64,000 nucleotides of DNA, from NCBI GenBank assembly GCA_017541665.1, contig JAFXYP010000073.1:1-64000 (forward strand). Direction: 5' to 3'. Position 1 is the stretch's first letter, and every line of letters begins with the position of its first letter. Positions 41,180 through 50,544 of the stretch are shown here, one piece after another. The position numbers and the translations under genes were made by a program. This DNA is from Lentisphaeria bacterium. GTDB taxonomy: Bacteria; Verrucomicrobiota; Lentisphaeria; Victivallales; UBA1829. The notes under the pieces were generated by a model, which was not told the origin of the DNA, did not search any database, and was given only the letters and a program-made list of their open reading frames with translations.

Positions 41180-44100
41180 ATGTTTGCTACGATCGTTAAG
41201 AAGATATTCGGCAGCAAATCGGCGCGCGACGTAAAGCGGCTGCGTCCCCTGGTGGCGAAGATCAACGCCTTGGAGGAGCAGTACCAGTCGCTGACCGAGG
41301 AGCAGCTGAAAGCCAAGACGCAGGAGTTCAAGGACCGCTATGCGAAGGGCGAATCGCTCGACTCCATGATGTGCGAGGCGTTTGCCGTCGTGAAGAACGC
41401 CTGCCGTCGCATGGTCGGGCGCACCTACCAGGTCTGCGGCCACGACCTCGTCTGGGACATGGTCCCGTTCGATGTGCAGATCATCGGCGGCATCGTGCTC
41501 CACCAGGGCAAGATCGCGGAAATGGCAACCGGCGAGGGCAAGACGCTCGTCGCCACCATGCCGCTGTACCTGAACGCGCTTTCCGGGCATAACTGCCAGC
41601 TCGTCACCGTGAACGACTACCTCGCGCTCCGCGACTCCCAGTGGGTCGGCCGCGTGTTCGAGTACCTCGGGCTCACGGTCGGTTGCATCCAGAACTCCAT
41701 GCACTCCGCGCAGCGCAAGGCGCAGTATGCCTGCGACATCACCTACGGCACGAACAGCGAGTTCGGGTTTGACTACCTCCGCGACATGGGCATGGCGAAC
41801 AGCAAGGAGCAGCTCGTCCAGCGCGATTACTACTACGTCATCATTGACGAAGTCGACTCCATCCTCATCGACGAGGCGCGCACGCCGCTGATCATCTCCG
41901 GCCCCGTGAGCATGTCCACGCACCAGTTCGACAAGCTCCAGCCGCTCGTCGCCGCCCTGTACCGCAAGCAGGAATCGCTCTGCGACCGCCTGCTCCGCGA
42001 GGCGAAGTCCGTCATCGACCGCCGCGACGAGGGAAAGGCCACCGACGAGGAGTTCGAAGACGCCATCCGCAAGCTCCTTCAGGTCAAGTTCGGAATGCCG
42101 CGCCACAAGCTGCTCGCCCATATCCTGGAGGATGCGGACATCCTGAAGCGCCTCGAGCGCTACGAATCCTTCGTCCGCAGCGACCAGAACCGCGGCATGC
42201 TCCAGGAGGTGCAGGAGGAGCTGTATTTCTCCATGGACGAGAAACAGCACGAGGCCGACCTCACGGAACGCGGCCGCAACACCGTCTCCCCGAACGACCC
42301 CGACGCGTTCGTGCTGCCCGACCTGCTGAATGCCCTGCACGACATCGACAACGACCCGAAGACGGACATCCAGACGAAGATCCAGCGCCGCCGCGCGTTC
42401 CAGGAAGCCTTCGCGGAAAAAAGCGAACGCCTTCAGAACATCTCCCAGCTTCTCCGCGCCTACTGCCTCTTCGAAAAGGACGTGGACTACGTCGTCATGG
42501 AGGGCAAAGTGCTCATCGTCGACGAGCACACCGGACGCATTCTGCCGGGCCGCCGTTTCAGCGACGGACTTCACCAGGCGCTCGAGGCGAAGGAGAACGT
42601 GAAGATCGAGAGCGAGACGCAGACGCTCGCCACGATCACGATTCAGAACTATTTCCGCATGTACAAGAAGCTCGCCGGCATGACCGGTACGGCGGAGACC
42701 GAGGCCACCGAGTTCCATCAGATTTACAAGCTCGACGTGGTCGTGATCCCGACGAACCGCCCGTGCATCCGCAAGGACGTGAACGACACGGTCTTCAAGA
42801 CCAAACGCGAGAAATTCCGCGCCATCGTGGCGGAGACCGAGGCGGCGTACAAGCGCGGCCAGCCGGTCCTGCTCGGCACCATCTCCGTCGAGGACTCCGA
42901 GCTCGTCAGCCGCATGCTCCGATTGAAGAACATCCCGCACAACGTGCTGAACGCGAAGAACCACGCCCGCGAGTCCGAGATCATTGCGCTCGCCGGACGC
43001 CGCGGCGCCATCACGGTCGCCACGAACATGGCAGGACGCGGCACCGACATCAAGCTCGAACCCGGCGTGGAGGAGCTCGGCGGCCTGCTGGTCCTCGGCA
43101 GCTCGCGCCACGACTCCCGCCGCATCGACCGCCAGCTGCGCGGACGCTGCGGACGCCAGGGCGACCCCGGTATGTCGCATTTCTACGTATCGCTGGAGGA
43201 CAACCTGATGCGCCTGTTCGGTTCCGACCGCATCGTAACGATCATGGAGAAGTTCGGCATGGAGGAGGGCGAGGAGCTCCAGCACCCGCTCCTGAGCCGT
43301 TCCATCGAGACCGCCCAGCGCCGCGTGGAGCAGCACCATTTCTCCATCCGCAAGCGCACGCTCGAATACGACGACGTGATGAACAAGCAGCGCGAGGTCA
43401 TCTACGGATTCCGCCACGACACGCTCTTCAAGGACGACAGCCGCCAGGCGATCTTCGACATCATCGAGATCGAGGTCGGCCGCCACGTGGAAGAGGCGTT
43501 CGCGGCCGCCACGGGCGACCTGAAGATCACCTACAACCGCGACATGCTCCTGGCCTGGCTGAACTACTCCTTCCCGTTCGGGTTCTCCGAGCAGGACCTG
43601 CAGGTCGATTTCCAGGACGAGAAGGCTCCCGAACTGATGGTCGAACGCATCCTGAAGAAGGTGTTCGACATGTACGAGCTGAAGGCGTCCCTCGAAGACC
43701 CGGTCGCGCTGAAGTGGCTCGAACGCCAGATCGTGCTCGACGCCATCGACTCCCGCTGGCAGGAACACCTCCGCAGCATGGACGAGCTCCGCAGCAGCAT
43801 CGGCCTCCGCGCCTACGCCCAGAAGGACCCGCTGGTCGAGTACAAGCGCGAGGCGTTCCGCCTGTTCGAATCGCTCATGAACGACATCGACCAGCAGATC
43901 ATCGGCAAGATCTTCCGCTCCGCCACCAACCTGGCCGCGTTCGAACGCTTCATCCCGGCCGCGCGCCAGTACATCCTCAGCCACCAGACTGTCGACCAGC
44001 TGGGATCCACGACGGCCTCCGCCGAGCCTCAGGCTCCGGCCGATGCCCCGCAGGCCGTCCCCGCGCAGCAGCCGGGTGACGACGCCGCGCCCGAACCCGT

Positions 44101-44215
44101 GATGCCGCGCCCGAATCCGGGCGTCCCGTTCCAGCGCGACGAAGCGAAGGTCGGCCCGAACGATCCGTGCCCCTGCGGCTCCGGCAAGAAATTCAAGAAA
44201 TGCTGCGGTAAGTGA
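41180..44215 (+). CDS. secA: Preprotein translocase ATPase SecA
   Basis: Motor of Sec export. 1011 residues. Seen: Walker A EMATGEGKTLVATMPLYLN (about 114-132), the DEAD-type box VIIDEVDSILIDEARTP (about 220), the preprotein cross-linking region, helicase motif GRGTDIKLEPGV (about 617), and at the C-terminus after a Pro/Ala linker the SEC-C zinc motif NDPCPCGSGKKFKKCCGK that binds SecB and phospholipid. It is longer than E. coli SecA (901) mostly through inserts around 330-420, as in other PVC bacteria. Its upstream neighbours pyrE and the zinc-ribbon gene are 36 and 22 nt apart. Confidence 0.97.
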   Translation: MFATIVKKIFGSKSARDVKRLRPLVAKINALEEQYQSLTEEQLKAKTQEFKDRYAKGESLDSMMCEAFAVVKNACRRMVGRTYQVCGHDLVWDMVPFDVQIIGGIVLHQGKIAEMATGEGKTLVATMPLYLNALSGHNCQLVTVNDYLALRDSQWVGRVFEYLGLTVGCIQNSMHSAQRKAQYACDITYGTNSEFGFDYLRDMGMANSKEQLVQRDYYYVIIDEVDSILIDEARTPLIISGPVSMSTHQFDKLQPLVAALYRKQESLCDRLLREAKSVIDRRDEGKATDEEFEDAIRKLLQVKFGMPRHKLLAHILEDADILKRLERYESFVRSDQNRGMLQEVQEELYFSMDEKQHEADLTERGRNTVSPNDPDAFVLPDLLNALHDIDNDPKTDIQTKIQRRRAFQEAFAEKSERLQNISQLLRAYCLFEKDVDYVVMEGKVLIVDEHTGRILPGRRFSDGLHQALEAKENVKIESETQTLATITIQNYFRMYKKLAGMTGTAETEATEFHQIYKLDVVVIPTNRPCIRKDVNDTVFKTKREKFRAIVAETEAAYKRGQPVLLGTISVEDSELVSRMLRLKNIPHNVLNAKNHARESEIIALAGRRGAITVATNMAGRGTDIKLEPGVEELGGLLVLGSSRHDSRRIDRQLRGRCGRQGDPGMSHFYVSLEDNLMRLFGSDRIVTIMEKFGMEEGEELQHPLLSRSIETAQRRVEQHHFSIRKRTLEYDDVMNKQREVIYGFRHDTLFKDDSRQAIFDIIEIEVGRHVEEAFAAATGDLKITYNRDMLLAWLNYSFPFGFSEQDLQVDFQDEKAPELMVERILKKVFDMYELKASLEDPVALKWLERQIVLDAIDSRWQEHLRSMDELRSSIGLRAYAQKDPLVEYKREAFRLFESLMNDIDQQIIGKIFRSATNLAAFERFIPAARQYILSHQTVDQLGSTTASAEPQAPADAPQAVPAQQPGDDAAPEPVMPRPNPGVPFQRDEAKVGPNDPCPCGSGKKFKKCCGK

Positions 44216-44234
44216 CCGCGGCGGGCGGTGCATC

Positions 44235-45515
44235 GTGATTGGACGCAAAAACGTTTGTCTGCTTCTGATCGGGTGCGCCGCCGTTTTCTGCGTCCGCATG
44301 GCCGCCGCCGAGGATGAACTCCGCGAGAAAGCCCTCCTCGGCGACCCGGAATCCGAATTCGCGCTCGGCAACGAGTATTTCTACGGCACGGAGACGCGCA
44401 AGGCGAATCCCGTGCTCGCGGCGCATTGGTTCCGCAAAGCGTCCGACGAGATCCCCGAGGCGATGTTCAACTACGGAATCTGCCTGGACCGCGGGCTCGG
44501 CGTGGACCGCGATCCCGTCGCCGCCGCCGAATGCTACCGCAAGGCCGCCGAAGAAAAGTGCCAGCCGGCCGAGTTCAACTACGCCATGGTCCTGCTGAAC
44601 GGTGTGGAGTTCCGCACCGTCGCCGAACGCAGCAAGTTCAAGGATTCCGACATCCCCGCCCGCGACCCGGAGAAGGCGCGCAAGACGATCCGTTCGCTCG
44701 CCGACCGCGGCTATCTGCCCGCCCAGGTCGAGCTGGCCGCCATTCTGATCTCGAACCGCGACGACGTATCGGCGAAGGAGGCGGAAAAAGCGTTCGAGCT
44801 GGTTTCCAAGGCCGTGAAGGCCCCCGACGCCCCCGCGCGTGCCTGGCGCGTGCTCGGCGACTGCTATTTCGCCGGGCTCGGCACTCCGCCGGACGGCGTG
44901 AAGATGATCGAGGCGCTGGAAAAGGCAGCGTCCAAAGGCAGCCTGGAGGCGCTGTCCCGCATGGGCTACTGCTACGAATTCGGCATCAATGTGAAATCCG
45001 ACCCGAAGAAGGCGGTCGCGTACTACGAACGCGCCGCAAAGGCCGGGCTCCCCGCCGCCATGCTCAAATACGGCGACATGATCGCCTCGGGCGAGGTCGA
45101 CGGCAAAGGTTCGGACGACGCGTTCGTCTGGTACAAAAAATCCGCCGAGGCCGACTGCCCCGAAGCCCTGTACCGTCTCGGCACGCTGAACCTCAACGGC
45201 ATCGGCACCGAAAAGGACCCGGAACTGGCCGCGGAGTTCTTCTCCCGCGGCGCCCAGCTCGAACATCCGAACTCCCAGTACGAACTCGGCATGCTCTTCC
45301 TGAAGAAGGACGGACCGATCGCGAAGGATGACCGCGCCGCGTTCTTCTGGTTCAACCGCGCCGCCTCCCAGGGGTGCGCCGCCGCCCAGCGCCAGCTGGC
45401 CGTGTGCTACGAGAACGGCACCGGCTGCGACATCGACCTGGAGAAGGCGCTGGTCCTGTACCGCGAAGCGGCGAAGAACGGCGACGTGGAGGCCCGTAGG
45501 CGTTTGAACCGATGA
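44235..45515 (+). CDS. Exported Sel1-repeat protein
   Basis: 426 residues, with a GTG start at 44235 and signal VCLLLIGCAAVFCVRMAAAE. Most of the rest is Sel1-like (SLR) repeats, each with the A-x-x-W/Y-[FYR]-x-K-A-A pattern: AHWFRKASDEIPEAMFNYGI, AAECYRKAAEEKCQPAEFNY, AVAYYERAAKAGLPAAMLKY, AFVWYKKSAEADCPEALYRL, and so on, about nine units. Such alpha-helical repeats bind partner proteins. It is 19 nt downstream of secA; whether it works with Sec export is unknown. Confidence 0.88.
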   Translation: MIGRKNVCLLLIGCAAVFCVRMAAAEDELREKALLGDPESEFALGNEYFYGTETRKANPVLAAHWFRKASDEIPEAMFNYGICLDRGLGVDRDPVAAAECYRKAAEEKCQPAEFNYAMVLLNGVEFRTVAERSKFKDSDIPARDPEKARKTIRSLADRGYLPAQVELAAILISNRDDVSAKEAEKAFELVSKAVKAPDAPARAWRVLGDCYFAGLGTPPDGVKMIEALEKAASKGSLEALSRMGYCYEFGINVKSDPKKAVAYYERAAKAGLPAAMLKYGDMIASGEVDGKGSDDAFVWYKKSAEADCPEALYRLGTLNLNGIGTEKDPELAAEFFSRGAQLEHPNSQYELGMLFLKKDGPIAKDDRAAFFWFNRAASQGCAAAQRQLAVCYENGTGCDIDLEKALVLYREAAKNGDVEARRRLNR

Positions 45516-45595
45516 ACCTGTGAACCTGAATTTTCAACATAATCAAAACAATACCCTCCGCATCCGACCTGTTTTCATTTGGAGAAATTCCCGAT

Positions 45596-46081
45596 ATGCC
45601 ATCCGACCCCAATTTCCATATCGTCCTGCATGCGCCTGAGATCCCCCAGAACACGGGGAACATCGGGCGCATCGCATGCTGCACGGAATGCCGCCTGCAT
45701 CTGGTGAAGCCCATTTCGTTTTCGTTCGACGACGCCCACCTGAAGCGCGCCGGCATGGACTACTGGCGGCATGTGGACTGCATCATCCACGAGGATTTCG
45801 AATCCCTGCTGAAGACCGCTGGCGGGGCGCCGGTGTATTTCTTCTCGACCAAGGCGAAGCAGTGCTACTGGGAGTGCCCGTTCGAGCGCGGCTCCTTCCT
45901 GGTGTTCGGCAGCGAGAGCAGGGGGCTGCCGCAGTATCTGCACGACACGTATGCGCCGCAGTTCTACACCATCCCCATGCCGGGAAACTTCAACCGGAGC
46001 CTGAACCTGGCGAACTCGACCGCAGTCGCAGTGTACGAGGGATTGCGCCGGATCCTGCCGGGGACGGGGAAACAATCATAA
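45596..46081 (+). CDS. trmL: tRNA (cytidine(34)-2'-O)-methyltransferase
   Basis: SPOUT-fold methyltransferase acting on the wobble base of leucine tRNAs. 161 residues, normal. Motifs: HIVLHAPEIPQNTGNIGRIA at the N-terminus, FLVFGSESRGLPQYL (motif 2) and NLANSTAVAVYEGLRRI (motif 3, knot). The GGAG site precedes the ATG. It is followed after 17 nt by the UPF0104 membrane gene. Confidence 0.93.
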   Translation: MPSDPNFHIVLHAPEIPQNTGNIGRIACCTECRLHLVKPISFSFDDAHLKRAGMDYWRHVDCIIHEDFESLLKTAGGAPVYFFSTKAKQCYWECPFERGSFLVFGSESRGLPQYLHDTYAPQFYTIPMPGNFNRSLNLANSTAVAVYEGLRRILPGTGKQS

Positions 46082-46098
46082 AAGAAGGAGAATCTGCC

Positions 46099-47370
46099 GT
46101 GAACGAAGAGAAAATGCCGCAGGAACAGAAGGCGGGAACCTCTGCTGTGCCGGAAAATGCCGGATTCACTGCCGGGTCCGCTTCTCCCGTCATGGAATCG
46201 GAGAAGCCGCCGGAGCCGGCCTGGAAAAAGACGCTGAAATTCGTGCTCCGGTTCGGTGTTTCCGCGGGCATCCTCGCCTACATCATCTGCACGCGCGACA
46301 TCAAGTGGCAGGACTTCAAGCTCGTGGAGCCATGGTGCATCGCCGCCGGGTTCCTTTGCATCTACACCCAGCTTTCCCTGACCGCCGTCCGCTGGTTTAC
46401 CCTGCTCCGGGCCGCCGGCGTGAAGTGCTCCTTCCGCGAGGCGTTCAGCCTCCAGATGCAGGGGATGTTCTTCTCGCAGTTCCTGCCGGGCGGCTCGGTC
46501 GGCGGCGACGTGGTGAAGGCGGGCATCCTCGCCACGCGGACGCCTCCGGGCGGCAAGTTCAACGTGGTGTTTTCCATCTTCGTGGACCGTCTGTGCGGCC
46601 TGGGCGCGCTGCTGGTCGCCCTGCTCGGGACGTGCCTCATCTGCCGCGACACGATCGCGCAGTTCCCGGAGGGGCAGCGCAACGGCCTGCTGGTGATGTG
46701 CGCGGTGTGCGGCGCGCTGCTGTGCGTGGTGATCTGCGTCTTCTTCAGCGACCTGCTGTACAAGGTCAAATTCTTCAAATTCTTCCTCGATATCGCCGAC
46801 CGCATCACGAAGGACACGTTCAAGCGCGCCGCGGACGCTGTGGCGCTGTACCGCCGCAGCTGGAAATTGCTCCTCGGCTGGATCGTCGCCACCACGCTCG
46901 TCTTCTTCCCCGTGCTCAGCATGCCCGTGTGGCTGATGGCGAACGGATTCGAGAATGTTCAGGAAGTTGAATCCGCCCCGGGCGAAACTGCGCAGACGGC
47001 GGAGCTGCCCGGGAGCATCGACGGGCTTGCGCCGGAAGCCATGCAGGAAGCCGCCCCGGCAGCCGCTGAACAGACGGCGGAGGTGTCCGAAATAAAACCG
47101 GACGAAGCCGTCAGGCCCGAGCCGAAACGGGACTTCCTCTCGTGCCTCATGATCTCGAATGTGAGCCAGACGATTGCGGCGATCCCCGGATCGTTCGGCG
47201 GCACCGGCACGCGCGACATCGCGGGCGCCGAGATGATGACCGCGATGGGATACTCCAAAAAGGAAAGCGGCGTGATCCCGATCCTCGTCACGATGCTGAC
47301 GCTCCTCGTGGCGCTGTCCTGTTCCGTCTTCTTCGTCTTCGACCGCGGAAAACGCGCCGCGAAGCGGTGA
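46099..47370 (+). CDS. UPF0104/LPG-synthase-TM-like flippase family membrane protein
   Basis: 423 residues from GTG 46099 with GAAGGAG eight nt upstream. Six to eight membrane helices follow a 55-residue soluble N-terminus. The family blocks are LTAVRWFTLLRAAGVKC, FFSQFLPGGSVGGDVVKAG (the FLPG..GGD motif) and AAIPGSFGGTGTRDIAGA near the end. The family includes polyprenyl-phosphate and lysyl-lipid flippases. Residues about 283-343 are an insert of about 60 residues rich in Ala, Glu and Pro between two helices, not usual for the family. Substrate unknown. Confidence 0.85.
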   Translation: MNEEKMPQEQKAGTSAVPENAGFTAGSASPVMESEKPPEPAWKKTLKFVLRFGVSAGILAYIICTRDIKWQDFKLVEPWCIAAGFLCIYTQLSLTAVRWFTLLRAAGVKCSFREAFSLQMQGMFFSQFLPGGSVGGDVVKAGILATRTPPGGKFNVVFSIFVDRLCGLGALLVALLGTCLICRDTIAQFPEGQRNGLLVMCAVCGALLCVVICVFFSDLLYKVKFFKFFLDIADRITKDTFKRAADAVALYRRSWKLLLGWIVATTLVFFPVLSMPVWLMANGFENVQEVESAPGETAQTAELPGSIDGLAPEAMQEAAPAAAEQTAEVSEIKPDEAVRPEPKRDFLSCLMISNVSQTIAAIPGSFGGTGTRDIAGAEMMTAMGYSKKESGVIPILVTMLTLLVALSCSVFFVFDRGKRAAKR

Positions 47371-47387
47371 TTTTGCCGGAAACGCGC

Positions 47388-47415
47388 TTGCTTTTCCCTG
47401 AAAACGTGATACATT
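47388..47415 (+). promoter_or_regulatory. Candidate promoter of the PP2C gene
   Basis: TTGCTT (47388-47393), 16 nt, TACATT (47410-47415) preceded by TGA. No Shine-Dalgarno lies before the ATG at 47465. Confidence 0.5.
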
Positions 47416-47464
47416 AGATTCGATACTTTTTTCAACCGCCGTACCCCCCCGACCGCAAACCGAC

Positions 47465-48289
47465 ATGTCCACCCGCAAACAGAGCGAAACGACTCAGGAT
47501 CTGCCGTCCAAAACGCAGGTCATCGAGCTTTTCCCGGCTCACGCGTCCAGCATCGCCGCCGATTCCCATCCGGGGTTCCAGCGCGAGCACAACGAGGACA
47601 GCTTCGGCACGTTCGCCGATCCCGGGAGCGGCTGCGCGCTGCTCTTCGTGGCGGACGGCGTCGGCGGGAATACCGGCGGCGAACTCGCCAGCCAGTTTAC
47701 GGCGAGGAGCCTTCTGGCGCAGTGGAAGCGCTTTGCCGCGGGACGGACGCCCGCCGCGGACGAGACGGTCCGTTTCCTCCACGAGTCGCTGGAGGACATC
47801 AACCGGACCGTGTACGGCATCAACGCCGACCAGGGCACCCTCTCCGCGCCCATGGGCACCACGGTCGCCGCGGTCGCTCTGCTGCAGGACCATGTGGTGG
47901 TCGCGAATTCCGGCGACAGCCGCGTGTACCGGTTCCGCGGCGGCGGCATCATGGCTCTGACCGAGGACCATTCGCTCGTGCAGAAATGGATCCGCGAGGG
48001 CGTGATGACGGAGGCCGACGCGAAGGTGCACCCGATGGCGCACGTGATCTACAAGTCGATCGGGCAGCAGCGCCGCCTGGACCCGGACGTCCGCATCTTC
48101 GACCGGCGGCACGGCGACAAGTTCATCGTATGTTCCGACGGCCTGATGTGCCATGTGTCCGACCCGGAGATCCGCGACATCATGGAACGGAGCAAATCCG
48201 CGCAGGAAGCCGTGCGCCTGCTCATCTCCACCGCGCTGAAACGCGGCGGATTCGACAACGTCACCGTCGCCTGCTACTATCAGGCGTGA
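47465..48289 (+). CDS. PP2C-family serine/threonine protein phosphatase
   Basis: 274 residues, cytoplasmic, no membrane anchor. Metal-binding and catalytic motifs in order: SHPGFQREHNEDSFG, LLFVADGVGGNTGGELAS, GTTVAAVALLQDHVVVANSGDSR (broken here: GTTVAAVALL then NSGDSRVYRF), ALTEDHSLVQKWIREG, KFIVCSDGLMCHVSDPEI and GGFDNVTVACYY. It reverses Ser/Thr phosphorylation; no Hanks-type kinase is next to it, although many bacteria encode one elsewhere. Start ATG 47465 fits the family, but no ribosome site is seen. Confidence 0.93.
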   Translation: MSTRKQSETTQDLPSKTQVIELFPAHASSIAADSHPGFQREHNEDSFGTFADPGSGCALLFVADGVGGNTGGELASQFTARSLLAQWKRFAAGRTPAADETVRFLHESLEDINRTVYGINADQGTLSAPMGTTVAAVALLQDHVVVANSGDSRVYRFRGGGIMALTEDHSLVQKWIREGVMTEADAKVHPMAHVIYKSIGQQRRLDPDVRIFDRRHGDKFIVCSDGLMCHVSDPEIRDIMERSKSAQEAVRLLISTALKRGGFDNVTVACYYQA

Positions 48290-48416
48290 CCGGCGCTCAT
48301 TGTCGGCCCGTGTAGCTTTTCTGTTTCCCCGTAAGCCCTACGGGGGGGCTCACTCAATCCGCCGGTGTCGGAGCCGTTTTCTGCCGGTATGACGTGTTTC
48401 GTTCCCGCTGCGGTTT

Positions 48417-49457
48417 TCACCATGCCGTAACGTTTCTGTCGCCGGGGGTCCGGTTGATGGAGATGCCGATGGATGTCCCGGCGGCGGTAACGGTCTTTTC
48501 CTTATCGTCAATGGTGATCCGGACAGGCCAGATCTCCGCTTTCCCGTAATGCCCCCCGCACTTCAGGAAGACATAGATCCTCCTGGCAAAATACTCCACA
48601 TCCATTTCCGACTCCATCGGGATCTCGATCTCTCGCACCGTGTATCCCGTCTCCGGAGCCGTGTTGCTTCGCATGTCGAAGTCCTCCTGCGTTATGTCGG
48701 GTGAAGACTCCCGCAGCAGGAACAAGCCGTCGTCCGGGTCGTCCGAATGAAACCGTACGATGAACGCGACCGGACACGGCGCGCCATGGTAATAGCTTTT
48801 CGAATTGTACTGGCTGCCGTACACGATTTTGCCGTTTTCATACCGCTTGAAATCAAATTCAAAATATCTGGTGCTTTCCGGCTGCGCACCGGAATCGATC
48901 GTTTTCTTCTGATAATCCTTGACGTCTCCTTTGTCGGACAGCCAGATCTCGCAAACCTGTTTCTTTTCGTCCTGGATGCTGTACCAAACCTGGCCCCCGC
49001 CGCTTTGCAGATTCGCGACAGGGGTTTGTCTTTCTGCCATCCTGACCCGAATGCCGTGCTGGACATTGACTGCCCCTTTGGATTTATAGTCCAGGGTTTC
49101 CAAGTGATATCCGTTTTTGAAGAAAACGACTTGGACGTCGGTGAAGCGCTTCTGTCGGATCTGAAACTTCGAATTCACGGTTTCCCTGTAATCCTTGTGC
49201 ACATCCGGAGCATTGAAATCCATGAGCTTCGGGCGGGAGAAAGTCACATGCATCGTGACGCCGTTCAGCGGATTGCCGGCATCGTCCGTCACGGTTCCCT
49301 CGAGATCGAACCCGGATGAATTCCGTTCGGCAAGCTGTGCGTTGCCCATCAGAAGAACCACGGCAAGCGGAGGATACAGAGTCAATAACAGTCCGACCGC
49401 CAGGGGGAGGGTCGTGGCGAGGATCACGGCGATGATGCAGCCGGTTTTCTTTTTCAT
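48417..49457 (-). CDS. Exported protein with CarboxypepD_reg-like domain, HSDDPDDG family member 1
   Basis: 346 residues. N-terminal signal anchor (TGCIIAVILATTLPLAVGLL). Residues about 48-130 look like a CarboxypepD-regulatory-type beta-sandwich (FDLEGTVTDDAGNPLNGVTM, then KFQIRQKRFTDVQVVFFKNG). The second half carries the family marks: FEFDFKRYENGKIVYGS, FIVRFHSDDPDDGLFLL and VFLKCGGHYGKAEI. I do not know a named family for this half. It is the last gene of a four-gene set, 24 nt after the FGE-like gene. Confidence 0.8.
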   Translation of the reverse strand: MKKKTGCIIAVILATTLPLAVGLLLTLYPPLAVVLLMGNAQLAERNSSGFDLEGTVTDDAGNPLNGVTMHVTFSRPKLMDFNAPDVHKDYRETVNSKFQIRQKRFTDVQVVFFKNGYHLETLDYKSKGAVNVQHGIRVRMAERQTPVANLQSGGGQVWYSIQDEKKQVCEIWLSDKGDVKDYQKKTIDSGAQPESTRYFEFDFKRYENGKIVYGSQYNSKSYYHGAPCPVAFIVRFHSDDPDDGLFLLRESSPDITQEDFDMRSNTAPETGYTVREIEIPMESEMDVEYFARRIYVFLKCGGHYGKAEIWPVRITIDDKEKTVTAAGTSIGISINRTPGDRNVTAW

Positions 49458-49481
49458 GGCAGGTCCTCAGACGGGTCGGGG

Positions 49482-50450
49482 TCAGTCGGCTTCGTTTTGG
49501 AGCAGGGCGGGATCAGTCTGAACCAGTGCGAGCCGGAATCCGAAGACGGAGGACCTGTCCGCAGTGATGTTCCGGAATGTGTAGGAGCGTTCGGTGTTGA
49601 ATCCCACTTGCGCACTGCCGAGGAATCCGACGTCGCGAATGACGCATGTATCTTTCATTGCGGACGCCTCCGCATCCGTGATCGCGGCGTCCCCGTCGGA
49701 ATGCCCGGAGTTGTTGAAGTCGATCGCATCCAGACACATTTCCTTCACGTTCCCGTTCATGTCGTACAATCCGAGTTCGTTCGGCTTCTTCTGTCCCACC
49801 GGATGCGTGCGGTTATTGTTGTTTTGCCGGAGGATCGAATAATCGCGCTCCTGCTGCCTGCCCTTCAGACTGACGTCGCCGGAGTTGTCGTTGTACCACG
49901 CCACGTCCTCCAGCTCGTCGCCGCCGCTGTACTTGTATCCCCTGCTTTTCGTTCCGCCCTTCGCCGCGAATTCCCACTGCGATTCCGTCGGCAGGGTGAA
50001 TTTCCAACCGGCGGGCGCTTTCCCCGATTCGTTCAGCTTCCGGCAGAATTCCATCACTTCATCCCACAGGACTTTTTCCACGGGCAGATCGTCCCCTTTG
50101 AAAGCGGACGGGTTCGCCTCCATCAACGCGTTCCACTGCGCCTGGGTCACCTCATACTGGCCGATATAGAAATCCTTCTTGAAGTTCACCGTGTGCTGCA
50201 TGGCTTTGGAATTGACGCCTTCGCCCATCTGGAAACTTGCGCCTGCGGCGGTCACTTTCACCATCTTGAGCGGAACTCCCTCCGCCAGGTCGATGGTCAG
50301 AATTTCCGAAACGATTTCATCCTCGGGGGCTCCGGTTTTATCCTCGGGGGCTCCGGTTTTATCCTCGGAGGCTCCGCAGGCGGCAGACAGGACAATCAGG
50401 GAAACAGCGGCGAAGAAAACGAACGTTCTGCCGACGATTCGTGGGAACAT
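49482..50450 (-). CDS. Formylglycine-generating-enzyme-like (SUMF1/EgtB fold) lipoprotein
   Basis: 322 residues. Lipoprotein signal FAAVSLIVLSAACGAS, then a short linker with three copies of a 7-residue unit (GAPEDKT). The domain (about 60-315) shows the SUMF1/EgtB-fold pattern: FYIGQYEVTQAQWNALM, KFTLPTESQWEFAAKGG, LGLYDMNGNVKEMCLDA and the closing SSVFGFRLALV. The two catalytic Cys residues of true FGE near the C-terminus are absent, so sulfatase activation is unlikely; other members bind ligands or are structural. It sits between two HSDDPDDG family genes. Confidence 0.85.
   Translation of the reverse strand: MFPRIVGRTFVFFAAVSLIVLSAACGASEDKTGAPEDKTGAPEDEIVSEILTIDLAEGVPLKMVKVTAAGASFQMGEGVNSKAMQHTVNFKKDFYIGQYEVTQAQWNALMEANPSAFKGDDLPVEKVLWDEVMEFCRKLNESGKAPAGWKFTLPTESQWEFAAKGGTKSRGYKYSGGDELEDVAWYNDNSGDVSLKGRQQERDYSILRQNNNNRTHPVGQKKPNELGLYDMNGNVKEMCLDAIDFNNSGHSDGDAAITDAEASAMKDTCVIRDVGFLGSAQVGFNTERSYTFRNITADRSSVFGFRLALVQTDPALLQNEAD
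50325..50386 (-). repeat. 21-bp tandem repeat encoding GAPEDKT in the FGE-like lipoprotein
   Basis: GGGGCTCCGGTTTTATCCTC recurs at a 21-bp period, with a third copy ending in an A variant. It encodes a short linker next to the lipid anchor. Confidence 0.8.
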
Positions 50451-50544
50451 GGTTCAGGTCTCCTTGGTGGTACTTGATCCGGTTGAATACGGGGGATCGG
50501 GGTTAGTCTGTTGGGGGTGGTGAGGGGGCAGCGCGGCGTTCCGT

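Noticed and set aside
40097-44371. A 1424-codon open frame on the minus strand
   Set aside because: It is antisense to secA and pyrE and has no recognisable domain; the plus-strand genes explain the region fully.
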